64,000 bases of DNA from the NCBI GenBank assembly GCA_019722365.1, contig JADFUC010000924.1:1-64000 (forward strand), in the 5' to 3' direction. The translations under genes and the position numbers were made by a program. Shown piece by piece: positions 23,555-33,851 of this stretch (position 1 is the stretch's first letter; every line of letters starts with the position of its first letter). The notes below the pieces were generated by a model. It ran no database searches. It had not been told where the DNA came from and saw only the letters and a program-made list of their open reading frames with translations. The DNA comes from Lithospermum erythrorhizon. Lineage: Eukaryota; Streptophyta; Magnoliopsida; Boraginales; Boraginaceae.

Positions 23555-24305
23555 CCCGCGGCACTCCTCCGAGGTCCTACGCCTCCATATCCTCGGCCTC
23601 CACGGCCGCCGACCACCACCACGACTTCCGATAACCGCCTCTCCTCGACAGCCGAACTGCTGTCGGCACTAGCACCTCCCCTCTCGGGAAGCTCGGGGAC
23701 ACTTCTTCGCCAAATGTCCCGGGCTGGCTGCATCGAGCAAGCATAAGACCACCCTCTCCCGACACAATCCCGCCGTACGCGCCCAATCCCACCAACCCGT
23801 AACAACGGGATACCTCTCCGGGACCCCCTCGAAGACTACTTCCGACCCCCACCGTATCTCGCAGCGCCCACCGCAAGTGAGGCAACATAACTCGGGCGAA
23901 TCATTTTGTTAATCGAAGTTGACTTACCCAGACGACTCGGCCGGGTCCGCCCCTCCTTCAACTCTGTGAGCTGCAGAGGCTCACTCTAACTCAAAGTCTC
24001 AGGTCACCTCAATCCACTCATCGGCTCTACCAACTCCATGACCATCTTTTAGGGTCGTATTCTCACAAAGCACGGAAAACTAGTAAAAAACCATCGAAAT
24101 CGGTGACGCATTCCCATGTCAACCCATCCTCGAACCTAGTGATCCTCTTCGCCTACCGGATAACATCGTGAAAGATCGGCACATATCACTAAACTGCTCT
24201 CGCATTCTCCCACCGACTCGAACCCCGCGCCAACGTAAATCGCCTTCTCCAAGGTCGCCATTGCCCCAATAAGTTCTCCGAAAGGCTAAACAAATCGCCT
24301 CGTGA
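23555..24305 (-). pseudogene. Element B gag (C-terminal part), 5' truncated
   Basis: A second zinc-knuckle block reads QPGHLAKKCPEL in a stitched frame at about 23685-23730; the RCYGLVGLGAYGG segment near 23770-23810 is what remains of the preceding CCHC. The region aligns with A at about 1500-2245. At 24305 the sequence jumps directly into LTR sequence, so the gag start, PBS and the LTR end are missing. Confidence 0.65.
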
Positions 24306-25689
24306 CATTGCTAAAACATCTAACAATCATAAATCAATCACAACCGCCGACAAGGCCACAGAAATACATAAGTGCCGACAAGGCCACAGATTCACAACAA
24401 ATACGACAAGTGCCACGTAATCGTAAATATAAGTCGGGAGTTTAAGCTTATTACTTACCTCAAGCAATCTTCAACGCCATATAATCACATAATCATATCA
24501 CGGCTCACACAAACGAATCACACATAATCGCACAACCATTACATGTGGCTATCATTCTCACGTAATCATAACACAAATGACATGTACATCATTCTCACAT
24601 AATCATACCACAATAACATGTTCACACAATTTAAAGTAAGTACGAAAGTAACACCCGCGAGATAAGTACTCACCTCGTTAGCTACTCACAAAATGTTCAA
24701 GGACACAATCACGACCGGCCCTTTCCACGATCAACGCTCACAAAACACCTAGTAATATCAAGACCTACTACAATACCTGCGTTCTAGAAGACACGCTACC
24801 AACTCTTAGTGGAACTATTTCTAAACGGTCTAAAATGACGGATAAAACAACGAATTAATAATCCCGTCGGACACAACCCAATCGATCCCCCGCTAGAATT
24901 CCACCTTATTATTTTAACATTTCAAATCAACTTATAAGTCATTCTAATTAACCCTCAAGTCCATAATTAACAACCTATACTCCAAAATATCGATTATAAC
25001 TCAACTTACAAATCGCACTTTTTCAACCTAACTCCCTTTTAATCAATTTCTAAATCACAACAATAGCTACAATAAGGTCCCAATTAAACTCCCCACATTT
25101 AAAGTCTTATAAAATATCAACCCAAAAAAGCCAACCGAAACCTAAAAGACAACTGACCATAACATCCTCAAACTTAATTCTAAGCCATGAATTCATCACT
25201 TATATACATTATAGCATCCATAACAAACTTAGAATCATCATAAAATTGAATTATGTAAAAGTCAACTAAAAGTCAACCCCTTAAAAAATCAACCAAACTC
25301 TACTTTCTTACCTCAAATTTGTAGGGAAAGATGTCGGGAAACTTTAGTACCCAATCAGAGGATCTTTTATTAGCAAACAAAGTTGGAAGAAATGGAAGAA
25401 AACTTTGGCTTTCAAGGCGCCCGTATGTTTCGCCACATAAAAAGAACGAGGACGATATTTTATTATTTTGTGTGAATAGGGATGATATGATGAAATGTTA
25501 CTAACCATTAAGTCTTAAGAAAATCGCACAGGAGTTTAGTCAAATCAGTTTTTAATCTGTTGTCGAACGATCGAACTAACAAACTTAACTCGAATTGTCC
25601 TGTGCCATTACTAAGTTATAACGTGATTCGCTCAAATAAATTTTTAAATTAATATTATTATCAAAAATTAACCGGAACGGGTTATTACA
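24306..25689 (-). repeat. Element B 5' LTR, truncated by about 1.1 kb
   Basis: Aligns with 17535-18895 of the B 3' LTR, starting at a shared 'taaaacatct(c/a)acaatcataa' stretch. The distal part of the LTR (equivalent of 16406-17535, including the hairpin array) and the PBS are absent. It starts on the minus strand at 25689 with TGTAATAACCCGTTCCGG. Near 24340-24390 a short duplication repeats 'gccgacaaggccacag'. Confidence 0.8.
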
Positions 25690-25770
25690 TTTACCCACAT
25701 TTAAACGCTTACTCCATCGCAGTATGGATGCTTACCCACTGCAAGGCCCCCACGCTTACTTTTCGATCGT
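25690..25770 (-). repeat. About 38-bp minisatellite in solo LTR C
   Basis: Joining 16350-16405 and 25690-25770 across element B gives three degenerate units built on TTTACCC(C)AC...ACGCTTACTCCATCGC. The middle unit holds the inverted repeat TCCATCGCAGTATGGA (25713-25728). The similarity of both B flanks beyond the 5-base target duplication comes from this repeat. Confidence 0.7.
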
Positions 25771-27972
25771 TATCTATGCCGAGCATGTGTTCTACAAATA
25801 ATTGTAACAACATATCACCAAATCATAACATCCTATGACTAATGGGTCACATACTTCATCTAATAAACACCAATATATGATCAACCACACAATAGACATA
25901 TCATACAACCACGTAAATCTCATATAGTCACATATACCACATATCACGCATATATCGAAAATAACAAATCAACATATATTGATATCAATAAATCCTTCCT
26001 CAACGCAACGATATACAAGCCAACCATATCAACACAACCCTCCCATGGTATCACCGCCTATCTCAAGATCATTACCTATCACAACACCTTCTCAACATAT
26101 AAATATATCTCAACATATAAATACATCCCCACATGACGATTTATAGGATATTCATTCATTATCATTTGCTCCACGTTTTCTTATTAATTATCGACGAGGA
26201 TGAATATATCAACAACGTATACCTTCTTATCATATAATGTATCATATCAACCTATCAACATATATAACACAACATCACAACGTACTAATATACACAGTAT
26301 ATATATGCCCTGTGTTAACATTCGTGAGATATGTACTCACAACTCAATATATTATCACAACTTCTCAATAGTCAATCATCAACATGTATCATCTCAAGAT
26401 GTAGCCATCACATATTCACATCATAACAAAACATGTAATATGCATAATATAACAGTTAACAAACTCAGACTTGTACCACCTTTTCCTAGCGCAACTAGCT
26501 GCAAGCCTCCTAGTTATTCCAAACTCCGGGTCCACGCTCAACTCATATCCAAAGCGATTACTTGTCAATATTCCACCATTTTTACTTATTCACACTTTTA
26601 CTCCTAATATAATTTATTACAACTTTTGGGTTATAAGGTTATTTAATACTTTGACCACCGTCAAATAAATCGAAAACATAAAATCCATTATTTTTCATAA
26701 ATTTTCAGAATTTAATCTCCCGTTTTAAAATAAGCTTTCCTCTTTTGTTTTTTTTTTTGTTTTTTGTTTTTTTTTGAAATTTCACCTTTTTACTTTATAA
26801 AATACCAATTAAATACAAAAACTAATTCAAACACCCCAATAGTATTTCCCAGCTCAAAGTATAGTTAAATTATTTATCCAAACTGCCCAAATATTTTTAT
26901 GCATTTAAAATCTATTTTTCTCCATTTTAATTCTATTTATTACCACTTAAATATCCGAAAATCAAAATAAATAGTTAAACCTTTTTAAAAATCACCAAAT
27001 TTGATACATGCCTTCCTTATACCTTAAGCGTTACTAGAAAGTCAACCTTTTTATTTTTTAAAGCTCCAAAGTATTTTTCTTTTGATTTAAAATCATGTTT
27101 TAGTAATTAAACCACCAAAAATAGTAAACAATTTCAAATCACTCCAAATTTATGATGAAGTACGATTGTACAGTTGAAAGTATTTATTTTATATTTTATA
27201 CACTTTCTAGCCATTTAACTTCCAACATTTATAATAATATAAAACGAATTAAAAATCAAAACTTCCTTTCAGAATTCAATTCTAGGTGTCAAAACTGACC
27301 TACAAAATGAATTTTATAATTTTTGAAATATTTTCACTATTTATTTCTTATTTTTCTTTAAAATAAACAACTTTAAAACGTAAATAAAAAGGATTCAAGA
27401 ATACCTTAAGTATTTGAAAAGTTAGGTAAATAATCCTAGAGCTTGATTCAACAAAATGAAAGAAATTTTTAAGAGGAAAATGGGGGGAGGCTCATGGTGT
27501 TTGTCTTTTTATAAAAATATGGTGCTTACTTTTTAAGTTAGGTCCATGATAGTTAAGTTAGATTAACCATAGTTAAGTTAAGTTAACCTAATTTAGTTTA
27601 GGTAGTAGTTTCATGACAAAACACGGGATGTTTTGTGGTTTTGTGTAGTAGTAATTAAATTAAATGTTAAATATATAGTACACCAAGAATACTACATGCC
27701 TAAAATTATTTATGGGTTACTACTCATATTATTTCTCGATTCTTTTGAACTACACCATTTCGAATATATTTATACTACCTTCGAGTTACCCCATCGATTA
27801 ATATAATATTATTTTAATATTTCTCCAAAAAATTTAATCTGACCACATGACACACCACCGAGCTACTAAAATAATATAGTTAAATATTCAACCGGTACGG
27901 GTTATTTCAATATATTTGATTAAAATTCATTTATGATTCAAAATGTAAAAGAACATGGAATTATATATCGAA

Positions 27973-28037
27973 TAGCCTAGTGGTTAGGAGGCCTTCCAGA
28001 CAAATCAATAATGTTAAATAATTTAAAAGTTCAATGT
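27973..28037 (+). mobile_element. SINE-like head (tRNA-derived promoter remnant)
   Basis: TAGCCTAGTGGTTAGGAGGC at 27973-27992 is a good match to a pol III A box as found in plant Au-type SINEs, whose heads read 'GCCTAGTGGTTAG'. About 35 bases further, AGTTCAATGT could be a degraded B box. No tail was recognised. Confidence 0.45.
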
Positions 28038-28186
28038 AAAATATTGCATTGAAAAAGTAACTGATCAAGTAAAAAAGAATAAGAATTTTTTTTATATGAA
28101 TAATGACGGAAGATTACTATATTGCACGAATTCCCCTAACATTCCATTCTCCATTAATTTACTTCATAAGATCGTTAAATTAATAC

Positions 28187-30887
28187 TCAATCATTTATGA
28201 TTGTTGCTCTGAACATATAGATGAAGAAAACAGACAGAGCCCCAAGCATAACAAATATTGCAGCTAAATTAATAGCCACCTTCTTATAATATCCCTTCAA
28301 ATTCTTGACTGGTTTCTTAGCCTGATCACTCTCTAAGTCTTGTTCTGCATTTCCACCTTCATTAGGTGCAGAAGTTTGTGTTTGATTTGGATTAGTGACT
28401 TCTCCTTTCTTTGTATTATGAACTGCTGAAGATGCTTGTTTGGGCATTGAGATATAGAGGCAACCATTGATAAATTTAACACGAATCTCATCGTTGATGC
28501 AGTTCTTTGGTACTGGTACTTCTTTGTAAAACTTGCATTTTTTTGTTGCATTAATTTGACGTTCGCCTGATATCTTCAATATCCCATAGTTGTTGATTTG
28601 TACTCTTAGCTGATCCTTCTTGAAATCTAATCAAGCAATTGAGATTCTAAGAATTACAACATTTTTTAATACATTATACTCACTCTAATTCGTTTTAATT
28701 AACATTTCTTACGCAAAGAAGTTTTGACCATTAATTTTGTATTAGATATTTCAATAAATATAAATTGATAACCTTGGACTTGTTATTTAGAAAATCATAA
28801 TATTACCTTTTAGTAATTTTAGAGGGGAAGAGATTCCACTTGGAAAGAGACAAAATTAAATTAAAAAAAGGGTTAATGACACGTTCGATCATACATATTT
28901 TAAAACGTTCATCATTCGATCACACATGTTGCCAAATGATCTATTCAATCACATAGTTCAAAAAGTGATCAACTTAGTCATTCCGTCAATGTAGGTGTTA
29001 AATTTAACTTTTTGGGACAAATCGATTGGGGTAAAATTGTCTAACACCCATTTTTTAGATAATTTTTCTAATTTATCAAAATTTTGTGATAAATATTTGA
29101 TTTGCATTAATTTCAATAAAATATTCACGAGACAATATTTCGATGATAAATATTTGCCCCAAAATTTTATTAAAATTGAAAATGTTTAAAAAATGAGCTG
29201 ACAATCAGAACCCCGTCAATTTCACCCAAAAGAAACTTAATATCGGGCTGATAGAATAATCAAGTAGGATATTTTTTGAAACATGTGTAATTGAATAAAT
29301 TATTTTTAAAAATATGCGCATCGTATTTAATTTAACGTTAAACATATGCTGATTTTAACGACCTATTGCGCTTAAAAAGATTGGGAGGAAGTACCTGACA
29401 ATGGGGACCAAAACGTATGGCGTCTTTGAAAAGAAATTTGAATGCTAAAAACTTAAAAGGCCATTACACACCTAACTATGTTTTAAGTTTCTATGCGATT
29501 CTAAACTATTTTAAGCTTCTAAGACTCTTTACTATAATCTGACAACTTCCTCAGATTATTTAATTTTTAGCATCCTCTGATTCTTAACTAATTTTCATTA
29601 TAATATAGTGAAATAATTATATTACCCCTAAAATATATATTGAAATGTTTATATTATTAAAGAATAGAACTATTTTGTCCCTAATACAAAAAGTATAGAA
29701 TAAAGTAAGGGTGACTGTGGTGAATTGCAGGGGTAATGGGCGATAATAAAGGCATAATCAGTGGCGGGTTATTTTAGTCCCTGGGGGTCGTTTCGACATA
29801 CAAGGATGCCCAAAACTTAAATAGTTCAGAACCACATAAAAAACTTAAACATAGTTCGTGGTCTCAAATTAACAAGCCAAACTTAAAAGTAATATATGTA
29901 TCGGCTAATTATTGTAGTGAAAATGACTTACTACGTATAATATTATTATGAGTAAGTGTATACTATTATGTATATCCATATATAACCTTTTGCACTTAAT
30001 GATCTTAGACTACTATATTTCTTTACAAAAACAAATACTCCTATTTATTTTTCGTTTTTATAGTTTTTTGGGGCTAAAATGGACATTTGCCTAGAAGGCA
30101 ATTGTTATGCTGTTATAATGAAGTTCTGTTGTGGTGCTTATTGCCATGAACTGATATTATGATATACTCCTCATATCTCACATGTATTTTAAGCCCATTT
30201 TTACTTTTTTCATTTTTTCATAATTAAATTGACTCAGATATTTTGCTTGTATTTTGCGAAAAAATATATTAATCAAAAAATATTTCAAATTCTTCCATTG
30301 ATATATATTTTTTCACCAAATATTATAAAAACGCAAAAAGTATCTACGATCAAAGTTCACTAGAAAAAGTAAAAAATGGACAATCTTTGTGGGATGGAGT
30401 GAGTATTATACTGCCTCCATTTCAAATTAACTTGAAGGTTTGTTTTTAACATTTGGTCAATCTATATTTGACCGACTTTTAATCGTTTAACTTAATCTCG
30501 CATTATAATTCTTCATATCATTATGGTTTCTACATAATATATTATTATTAATATTTTGTATACCTAAAAAATATATTTTTGTATAAAATTGTAACGAATC
30601 AAATATGTGCCGACCAACGCCAAAACAAACCTACGCACTAAAACTATGAAAGACAAAAAGCGTAAGTGGTGTCATTTGGTGTAATATTTGTGGTTTCAGC
30701 ATGATACTCCAAGAACTCGTCAGCCACCAAAGTCGTAGTCGCAAATCGCTATAACGTGTTACATTTTCGAATTATTACCTGGAAGATGGACTATAAGAGT
30801 TTCCCTTGCTTCCTCTCGCTGCCAAGTGCAGAAGGGTTCAATTTCCTCATATGACGGCGAAGGAGCACGGATAAATTTTGCTGCCAT
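28187..30887 (-). CDS. RTM2-like: RTM2-like small heat-shock-domain protein with C-terminal membrane anchor (two exons)
   Basis: Exon 1 is 30887-30779 and exon 2 is 28626-28187 on the minus strand; together 549 bases, 182 codons plus TGA, in frame. The start is ATG in a good plant context (CAAATGGC). The donor is CCAG|GTAATA; the acceptor is GATTAG|ATTTC; the split codon is Asp37. Residues about 12-100 form an alpha-crystallin domain: ETLIVHLPDFKKDQLRVQI, then ILKISGER (52-59), FYKEVPVPKNC and NGCLYISMPK (90-99). A Gln/Asn/Lys-rich linker follows, then a hydrophobic segment at about 153-175 and a short tail. This is the layout of RESTRICTED TEV MOVEMENT 2 and its relatives: one crystallin domain plus a membrane anchor, phloem-associated in Arabidopsis, where RTM2 limits long-distance movement of some potyviruses. 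Whether this copy has that role is unknown. It is the only intact gene in the window. Confidence 0.9.
28870..29337. mobile_element. MITE-like element in the RTM2-like intron
   Basis: About 470 bases with imperfect terminal inverted repeats of about 70 bases. The left end (GGGTTAATGACACGTTCGAT, CATACATATTTTAAAAC and a CACATGTT block) mirrors the right end read in reverse (CGTTAAATTAAATACGATGC, CATATTTTTAAAA and a CACATGTTT block). No coding capacity; a 64-codon frame at 28995-29189 is incidental. No clear target duplication, so the superfamily is unassigned. Confidence 0.6.
29459..29878. mobile_element. Mutator-like MITE with perfect 10-bp target duplication
   Basis: Starts GGCCATTACACACC and ends AACAAGCC. 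The first and last about 100 bases are inverted copies: AACTATGTTTTAAGTTTCTA near the left end and AACTATGTTTAAGTTTTTTA on the opposite strand at the right. It is flanked by AAACTTAAAA at 29449-29458 and 29879-29888. A duplication of 9-11 bases is characteristic of Mutator-type elements. 420 bases, no transposase. Confidence 0.8.
30167..30403. mobile_element. Stowaway-type MITE
   Basis: 237 bases. The left end is CTCCTCATATCTCACA; the right end reversed is CTCACTCCATCCCACA. Both are near the Stowaway terminal consensus CTCCCTCCGTCCCA. TA flanks on both sides (30165-30166 and 30404-30405) fit the Tc1/mariner-type target. It lies in the RTM2-like intron. Confidence 0.8.
30412..30600. mobile_element. 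Truncated second Stowaway-like end
   Basis: CTGCCTCCATTTCAAATTAA at 30411-30430 followed by CTTGAAGGTTTG is typical of another Stowaway family's end. No matching opposite end was found before exon 1, so it is a fragment or an immediately adjacent insertion. Confidence 0.45.
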
Positions 30888-30977
30888 TTGATAATAATGG
30901 TACTATGTCGTTCGATTGATTAAAAATTATAGATAACTCGACGAAATATTTGGTGCATTTTCTCATCTAGTTTGTAG

Positions 30978-30985
30978 TATATATG
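30978..30985 (-). promoter_or_regulatory. Candidate TATA box of the RTM2-like gene
   Basis: Minus strand ACATATATACTACAAAC places a TATATA about 95 bases upstream of the ATG. That would leave a 5' leader of roughly 60 bases. Position and base composition only. Confidence 0.35.
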
Positions 30986-31189
30986 TGTATAAAATTGACC
31001 ATAATTATATGTTCAAAGAGAATATTTGCTTTTTGTTTGTCTCAAGTTTGAGTTTGCCTTCCTCCAACGGTAAAACTGAAAAGCTTTTAATTTGTTTCAT
31101 TCTTAAATTTGTATGCTTATAATTGAAAATACCTTGTGTCATTGAGTTAGCAAGAGATTCCAGTATTGTTAGTTACTAATGTCGGACCC

Positions 31190-31255
31190 AGGACCTGATG
31201 GAGGAACACTCTCCAGCGATCTAACCGCCAAGCTACGCTGGAATTTTGGCTGATT
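31190..31255 (-). mobile_element. SINE-like head, minus strand
   Basis: Minus strand reads GCGTAGCTTGGCGGTTAGAT (A-box-like, matching 'tagcTTGGCGGTTAG'), and about 35 bases later GGTCCTGGGTCCGAC (B-box-like, cf. GGTTCGAxTCC). The spacing and order fit a tRNA-derived SINE. A true tRNA is unlikely: no cloverleaf could be folded by eye. Confidence 0.5.
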
Positions 31256-31438
31256 CATGCGAGCATTTGGTATCTGTTGCTAAAATTTCAAAACATTATA
31301 ATCTAATTTCCAAATTTAAAATATAAACTAAAATTTACATTATAATCTAATTTTCAAAATTGAAATATAAACTAAGTGTTATAATAGATGCGAATCTAGG
31401 ATTACATTATAAACTAAGTGCTTCAGGCGTATCTAACA
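31256..31438 (-). repeat. Copia D 3' LTR fragment with a 43-bp direct repeat
   Basis: On the minus strand the LTR starts TGTTAGATACGCCTGAAGC at 31438, right after the polypurine tract. Only about 180 bases are recognisable. It contains a tandem pair of 'acattataatctaatttt(c)caaa' units at about 31293-31336 and 31337-31379. Confidence 0.5.
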
Positions 31439-31899
31439 AATCTCCACCTTAATTTGAATCCTCTTCATATTACAGATAAACAGAAATTTTTTCCAATATC
31501 AGAATGCTCAGAAAAATGCACCAGATGTACTAACAGTATTAGATGTGCTTAGATAATATGTACCAGATGTACTAACATTACCAGAAAGTGCCAGATAGTG
31601 AACAGATTTAAAATACACCTGATGCAAGACAGACTGGCCGATGTTACCCACCACGTAACTAACATCTCTCGAATATTCAAAGAACCAGACACGTTTAAAC
31701 TTACTCCGTGGAACCTTCAGAATATATCACCGGGTTATCCAAGTAGCATTTGTTTACCTTAATCTTCTTCCTCACCTTCAAAAACGTATATCGCATACAC
31801 GCTGCTTGCCCTCTCACGATGAACCCGATCCTCGTTAAGCATATTGCACCCAAACTATCACATCATGATATAGCCCACATCACTAACTAGTCCTCTCAC

Positions 31900-33100
31900 C
31901 AGATACCCTCCTTAGCAGCTTTTATAAGTGTCATATATACTGGGCTTCAAGAGTAGACAAAGCTACCATGGATCGCAGTAGCTCCTCCAACTCACAATGT
32001 GAACCTCCAAGAGTAAACACATAGATCTTCTTACCATATCCCACCATAGTTAGAGTCGAGTACCCATGTGTATCAAACACCGACTATCACCACCATAACA
32101 AAGCACTCATCAAATATACCTCCGAGATAGCAAAATCCTCTTCACGTTCTCCCAATGTTTAATAAGGTCACCATAACCTATCGACAATACCTAACAATAT
32201 GTATAAGATCGTGTCTAGCAGCAGTAATTCATACAGTACATCAAACTACCAACTACACTAGCATAAGGTATCCATTCCTTATATACCTTCTCAGCAGATG
32301 ATTTAGGTGCAAATGCAACAGACAAACGTGCATTTGAAGAACAAGGAGTTTCAATTGGTTTAGCAGTAGTCATACCAAATCTAGACAGAACCTTCTCAAT
32401 ATAACCTTTCATGATAAAAAATGCTTTTCCGACTATCCTAACTATTTCCATTCCCAAATTTGGCTCATAAAGCACCCAAGTCCTTATTTCAAACTCAAAG
32501 ACTAAGTAAACCCTTCAGCTTTTGAATATTAAACTTCTCAATCACAGCGATCAACATATCATCTACATACAAAACTAAGTAGATAAGAGAACCATGTTGT
32601 AGTATACAAAACTGTCATATGGACTTCTCGAATACTCAATCTCCATCAAATAGCTATCAAATCTCTTGTACCACTGCCTCGGGGACTGCTTCAAACCATA
32701 CAAAGATTTCTCAACTCATAAACATATTCTCCTTCAGACTTAAAACCATCCGGGCCGGGTCATATAAATCTTTCATCCAACTCTCCGTGTAAGAAATCTA
32801 TCTTGACATCTAACTGCCGAGTTCTGAAGTCATGATGCAACTACAACAAGTTAAGACTCGATAGTAGCTGGCTTAACTATAGGTGAAAATATCTCATCAG
32901 AGTTCATCCTCCTTCTTAACCGAACCCTCTAAAGAACCACTCTAGCTTTTATTTTACCCCCTATCTCAGACAACCCTTCTTTCTTCTTGAAACCCATCAT
33001 AAGTGACAATTTTTCTTCCGCCGGTTTTCTTAGCCAACCTAAGTCCGATTCTTCCAAGCCATTCCATTTTTTTCTCCCATGGCTTACTTGGACTGACTCA
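31900..33100 (-). pseudogene. Element D reverse transcriptase and RNase H
   Basis: The catalytic segment LVLYVDDMLIAV reads cleanly near 32545-32580, so the YVDD box is intact. The 32215-32475 frame gives GYIEKVLSRFGMTTAKPIET, then a VYKEWIPYASVVGSLMY stretch, the standard connection to RNase H. An AAKEGIWL-like RNase H stretch lies near 31910. Stops and shifts separate the blocks. The type resembles the large Tork-like group of plant copia elements. Confidence 0.8.
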
Positions 33101-33242
33101 GTACCAGTTACAACTTCTCTATAAGAAGCTAGCTCATGAGGATCAACTTCCTTTGTAACCTATAAAGCAAAGGATAACATATCCTCATAACCATACCTCA
33201 TAGGAGGTACTTCATAATTAGCTCTTCTAGGACAATCAAGAG

Positions 33243-33850
33243 CTACACTGTGATCTTTATTTGGGGATGAAACTTTTGATGTTTCTGCCTCTGACTGTGA
33301 CTAAGAAGAGCTACTCTCACTATCACCACCAACAATTGACCTCTCATTCCACCCCGCTTTCCAACACATTCTACTTTAGCAATTGTGGATTTTATGGTTG
33401 AACTGAACATAGAATTCTCATCAAATATAACATTTCTACTCAGAATAACCCGTTTCTCAAATGATGACAAAATTTTATACCCCTTTATACCATCACCATA
33501 CCCTACAAATATGCCCTTCTTTGCCTTTGGTTCTAACTTACCCTCATTCACATGATAATAAGCAGTGCAGCCAAAGACTCTCAAACTTGTATAATCAGCA
33601 GATTCTACTGCACTCACAATTCAATAGGAGTTTTCTGGGACACACCCGTGAGGACACGGTTCATCGATAGCAAGTCGTGGCCGACTATCATTCTTGTCAA
33701 TTCCGACATTTGAGAGCATACAACCCAGCTCTCCGTAAGGTTCAAGAGACCCACGAAACTCAGATTCTTCGCCATCGCTGAACATGCCTACAACTTCTAA
33801 GGTACGGTAACTTACCATCACGAAGTCTTAACCTTCACGAACCTATTCCA
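33243..33850 (-). pseudogene. Element D integrase, C-terminal part
   Basis: The 124-codon frame 33243-33617 gives DYTSLRVFGCTAYYHVNEGK, then KKGIFVGYGDGIKGYKI and EKRVILSRNVIFDE. This is the conserved copia integrase C-terminal region, followed by the acidic/serine spacer before RT. Upstream, integrase core segments are too broken to read. Confidence 0.8.
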
Positions 33851-33851
33851 A

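Larger units (their letters stand above)
21498..23905 (-). repeat. 1.2-kb tandem duplication inside element B pol
   Basis: Copy 1 (about 21498-22695) and copy 2 (about 22700-23905) align along their whole length. Both start on the + strand at a 'GTATCGG(G)TTCTTAATGGTCACTTTATTCAA' segment. Both contain the 'ggcaatcaataac...ccccaaccaatccatacccaagata' stretch (about 21975 and 23185). Both end at a 'CATAACTCGG(G)CGAAT' segment. Each unit holds gag end, protease and RT start. Divergence between the copies is considerable, so it is either old or both copies are noisily sequenced. Confidence 0.85.
16406..25689 (-). mobile_element. Element B: Tekay-like Ty3/gypsy chromovirus, rearranged
   Basis: Minus-strand order: truncated 5' LTR (25689-24306), partial gag, protease, RT start, then a second copy of gag end-protease-RT start, the rest of RT, RNase H, integrase, chromodomain, PPT, 3' LTR (18895-16406). 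TTTAC target duplications flank it at 16401-16405 and 25690-25694. The insertion site is inside a minisatellite of solo LTR C. The LTR end at 16406 reads AT where TG is expected, probably a mutation. The family is the same as elements A and E. No open frame survives. Confidence 0.85.
15943..27909 (-). mobile_element. Solo LTR C, split by element B
   Basis: On the minus strand it starts TGAAATAACCCGTACCGG at 27909 and ends GGTCATTACA at 15943. It is flanked by ATATA at 15938-15942 and 27910-27914. Only LTR sequence is present (about 15943-16405 plus 25690-27909, roughly 2.7 kb), with no PBS, gag or pol of its own. That is what LTR-LTR recombination leaves. Element B (16406-25689) is inserted in it. 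The + strand of the right part is nearly devoid of G in places (26200-26460) and has a poly-T/TTTTTG stretch at about 26745-26775. Confidence 0.85.

Noticed and set aside
16330..25740. Long (about 30 bp) similarity between both flanks of element B as an unusually long target duplication
   Set aside because: Explained by a minisatellite in the host LTR C; the true duplication is the five bases TTTAC.
26200..26607. 135-codon plus-strand frame in solo LTR C
   Set aside because: Lies in LTR sequence with almost no G, where stop codons TAG and TGA are rare by composition.
28995..29189. 64-codon plus-strand frame
   Set aside because: Inside a MITE in the RTM2-like intron; AT-rich, no homology.
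31190..31255. Possible tRNA gene from A and B boxes
   Set aside because: No acceptor or anticodon stem could be folded; fits a tRNA-derived SINE head better.
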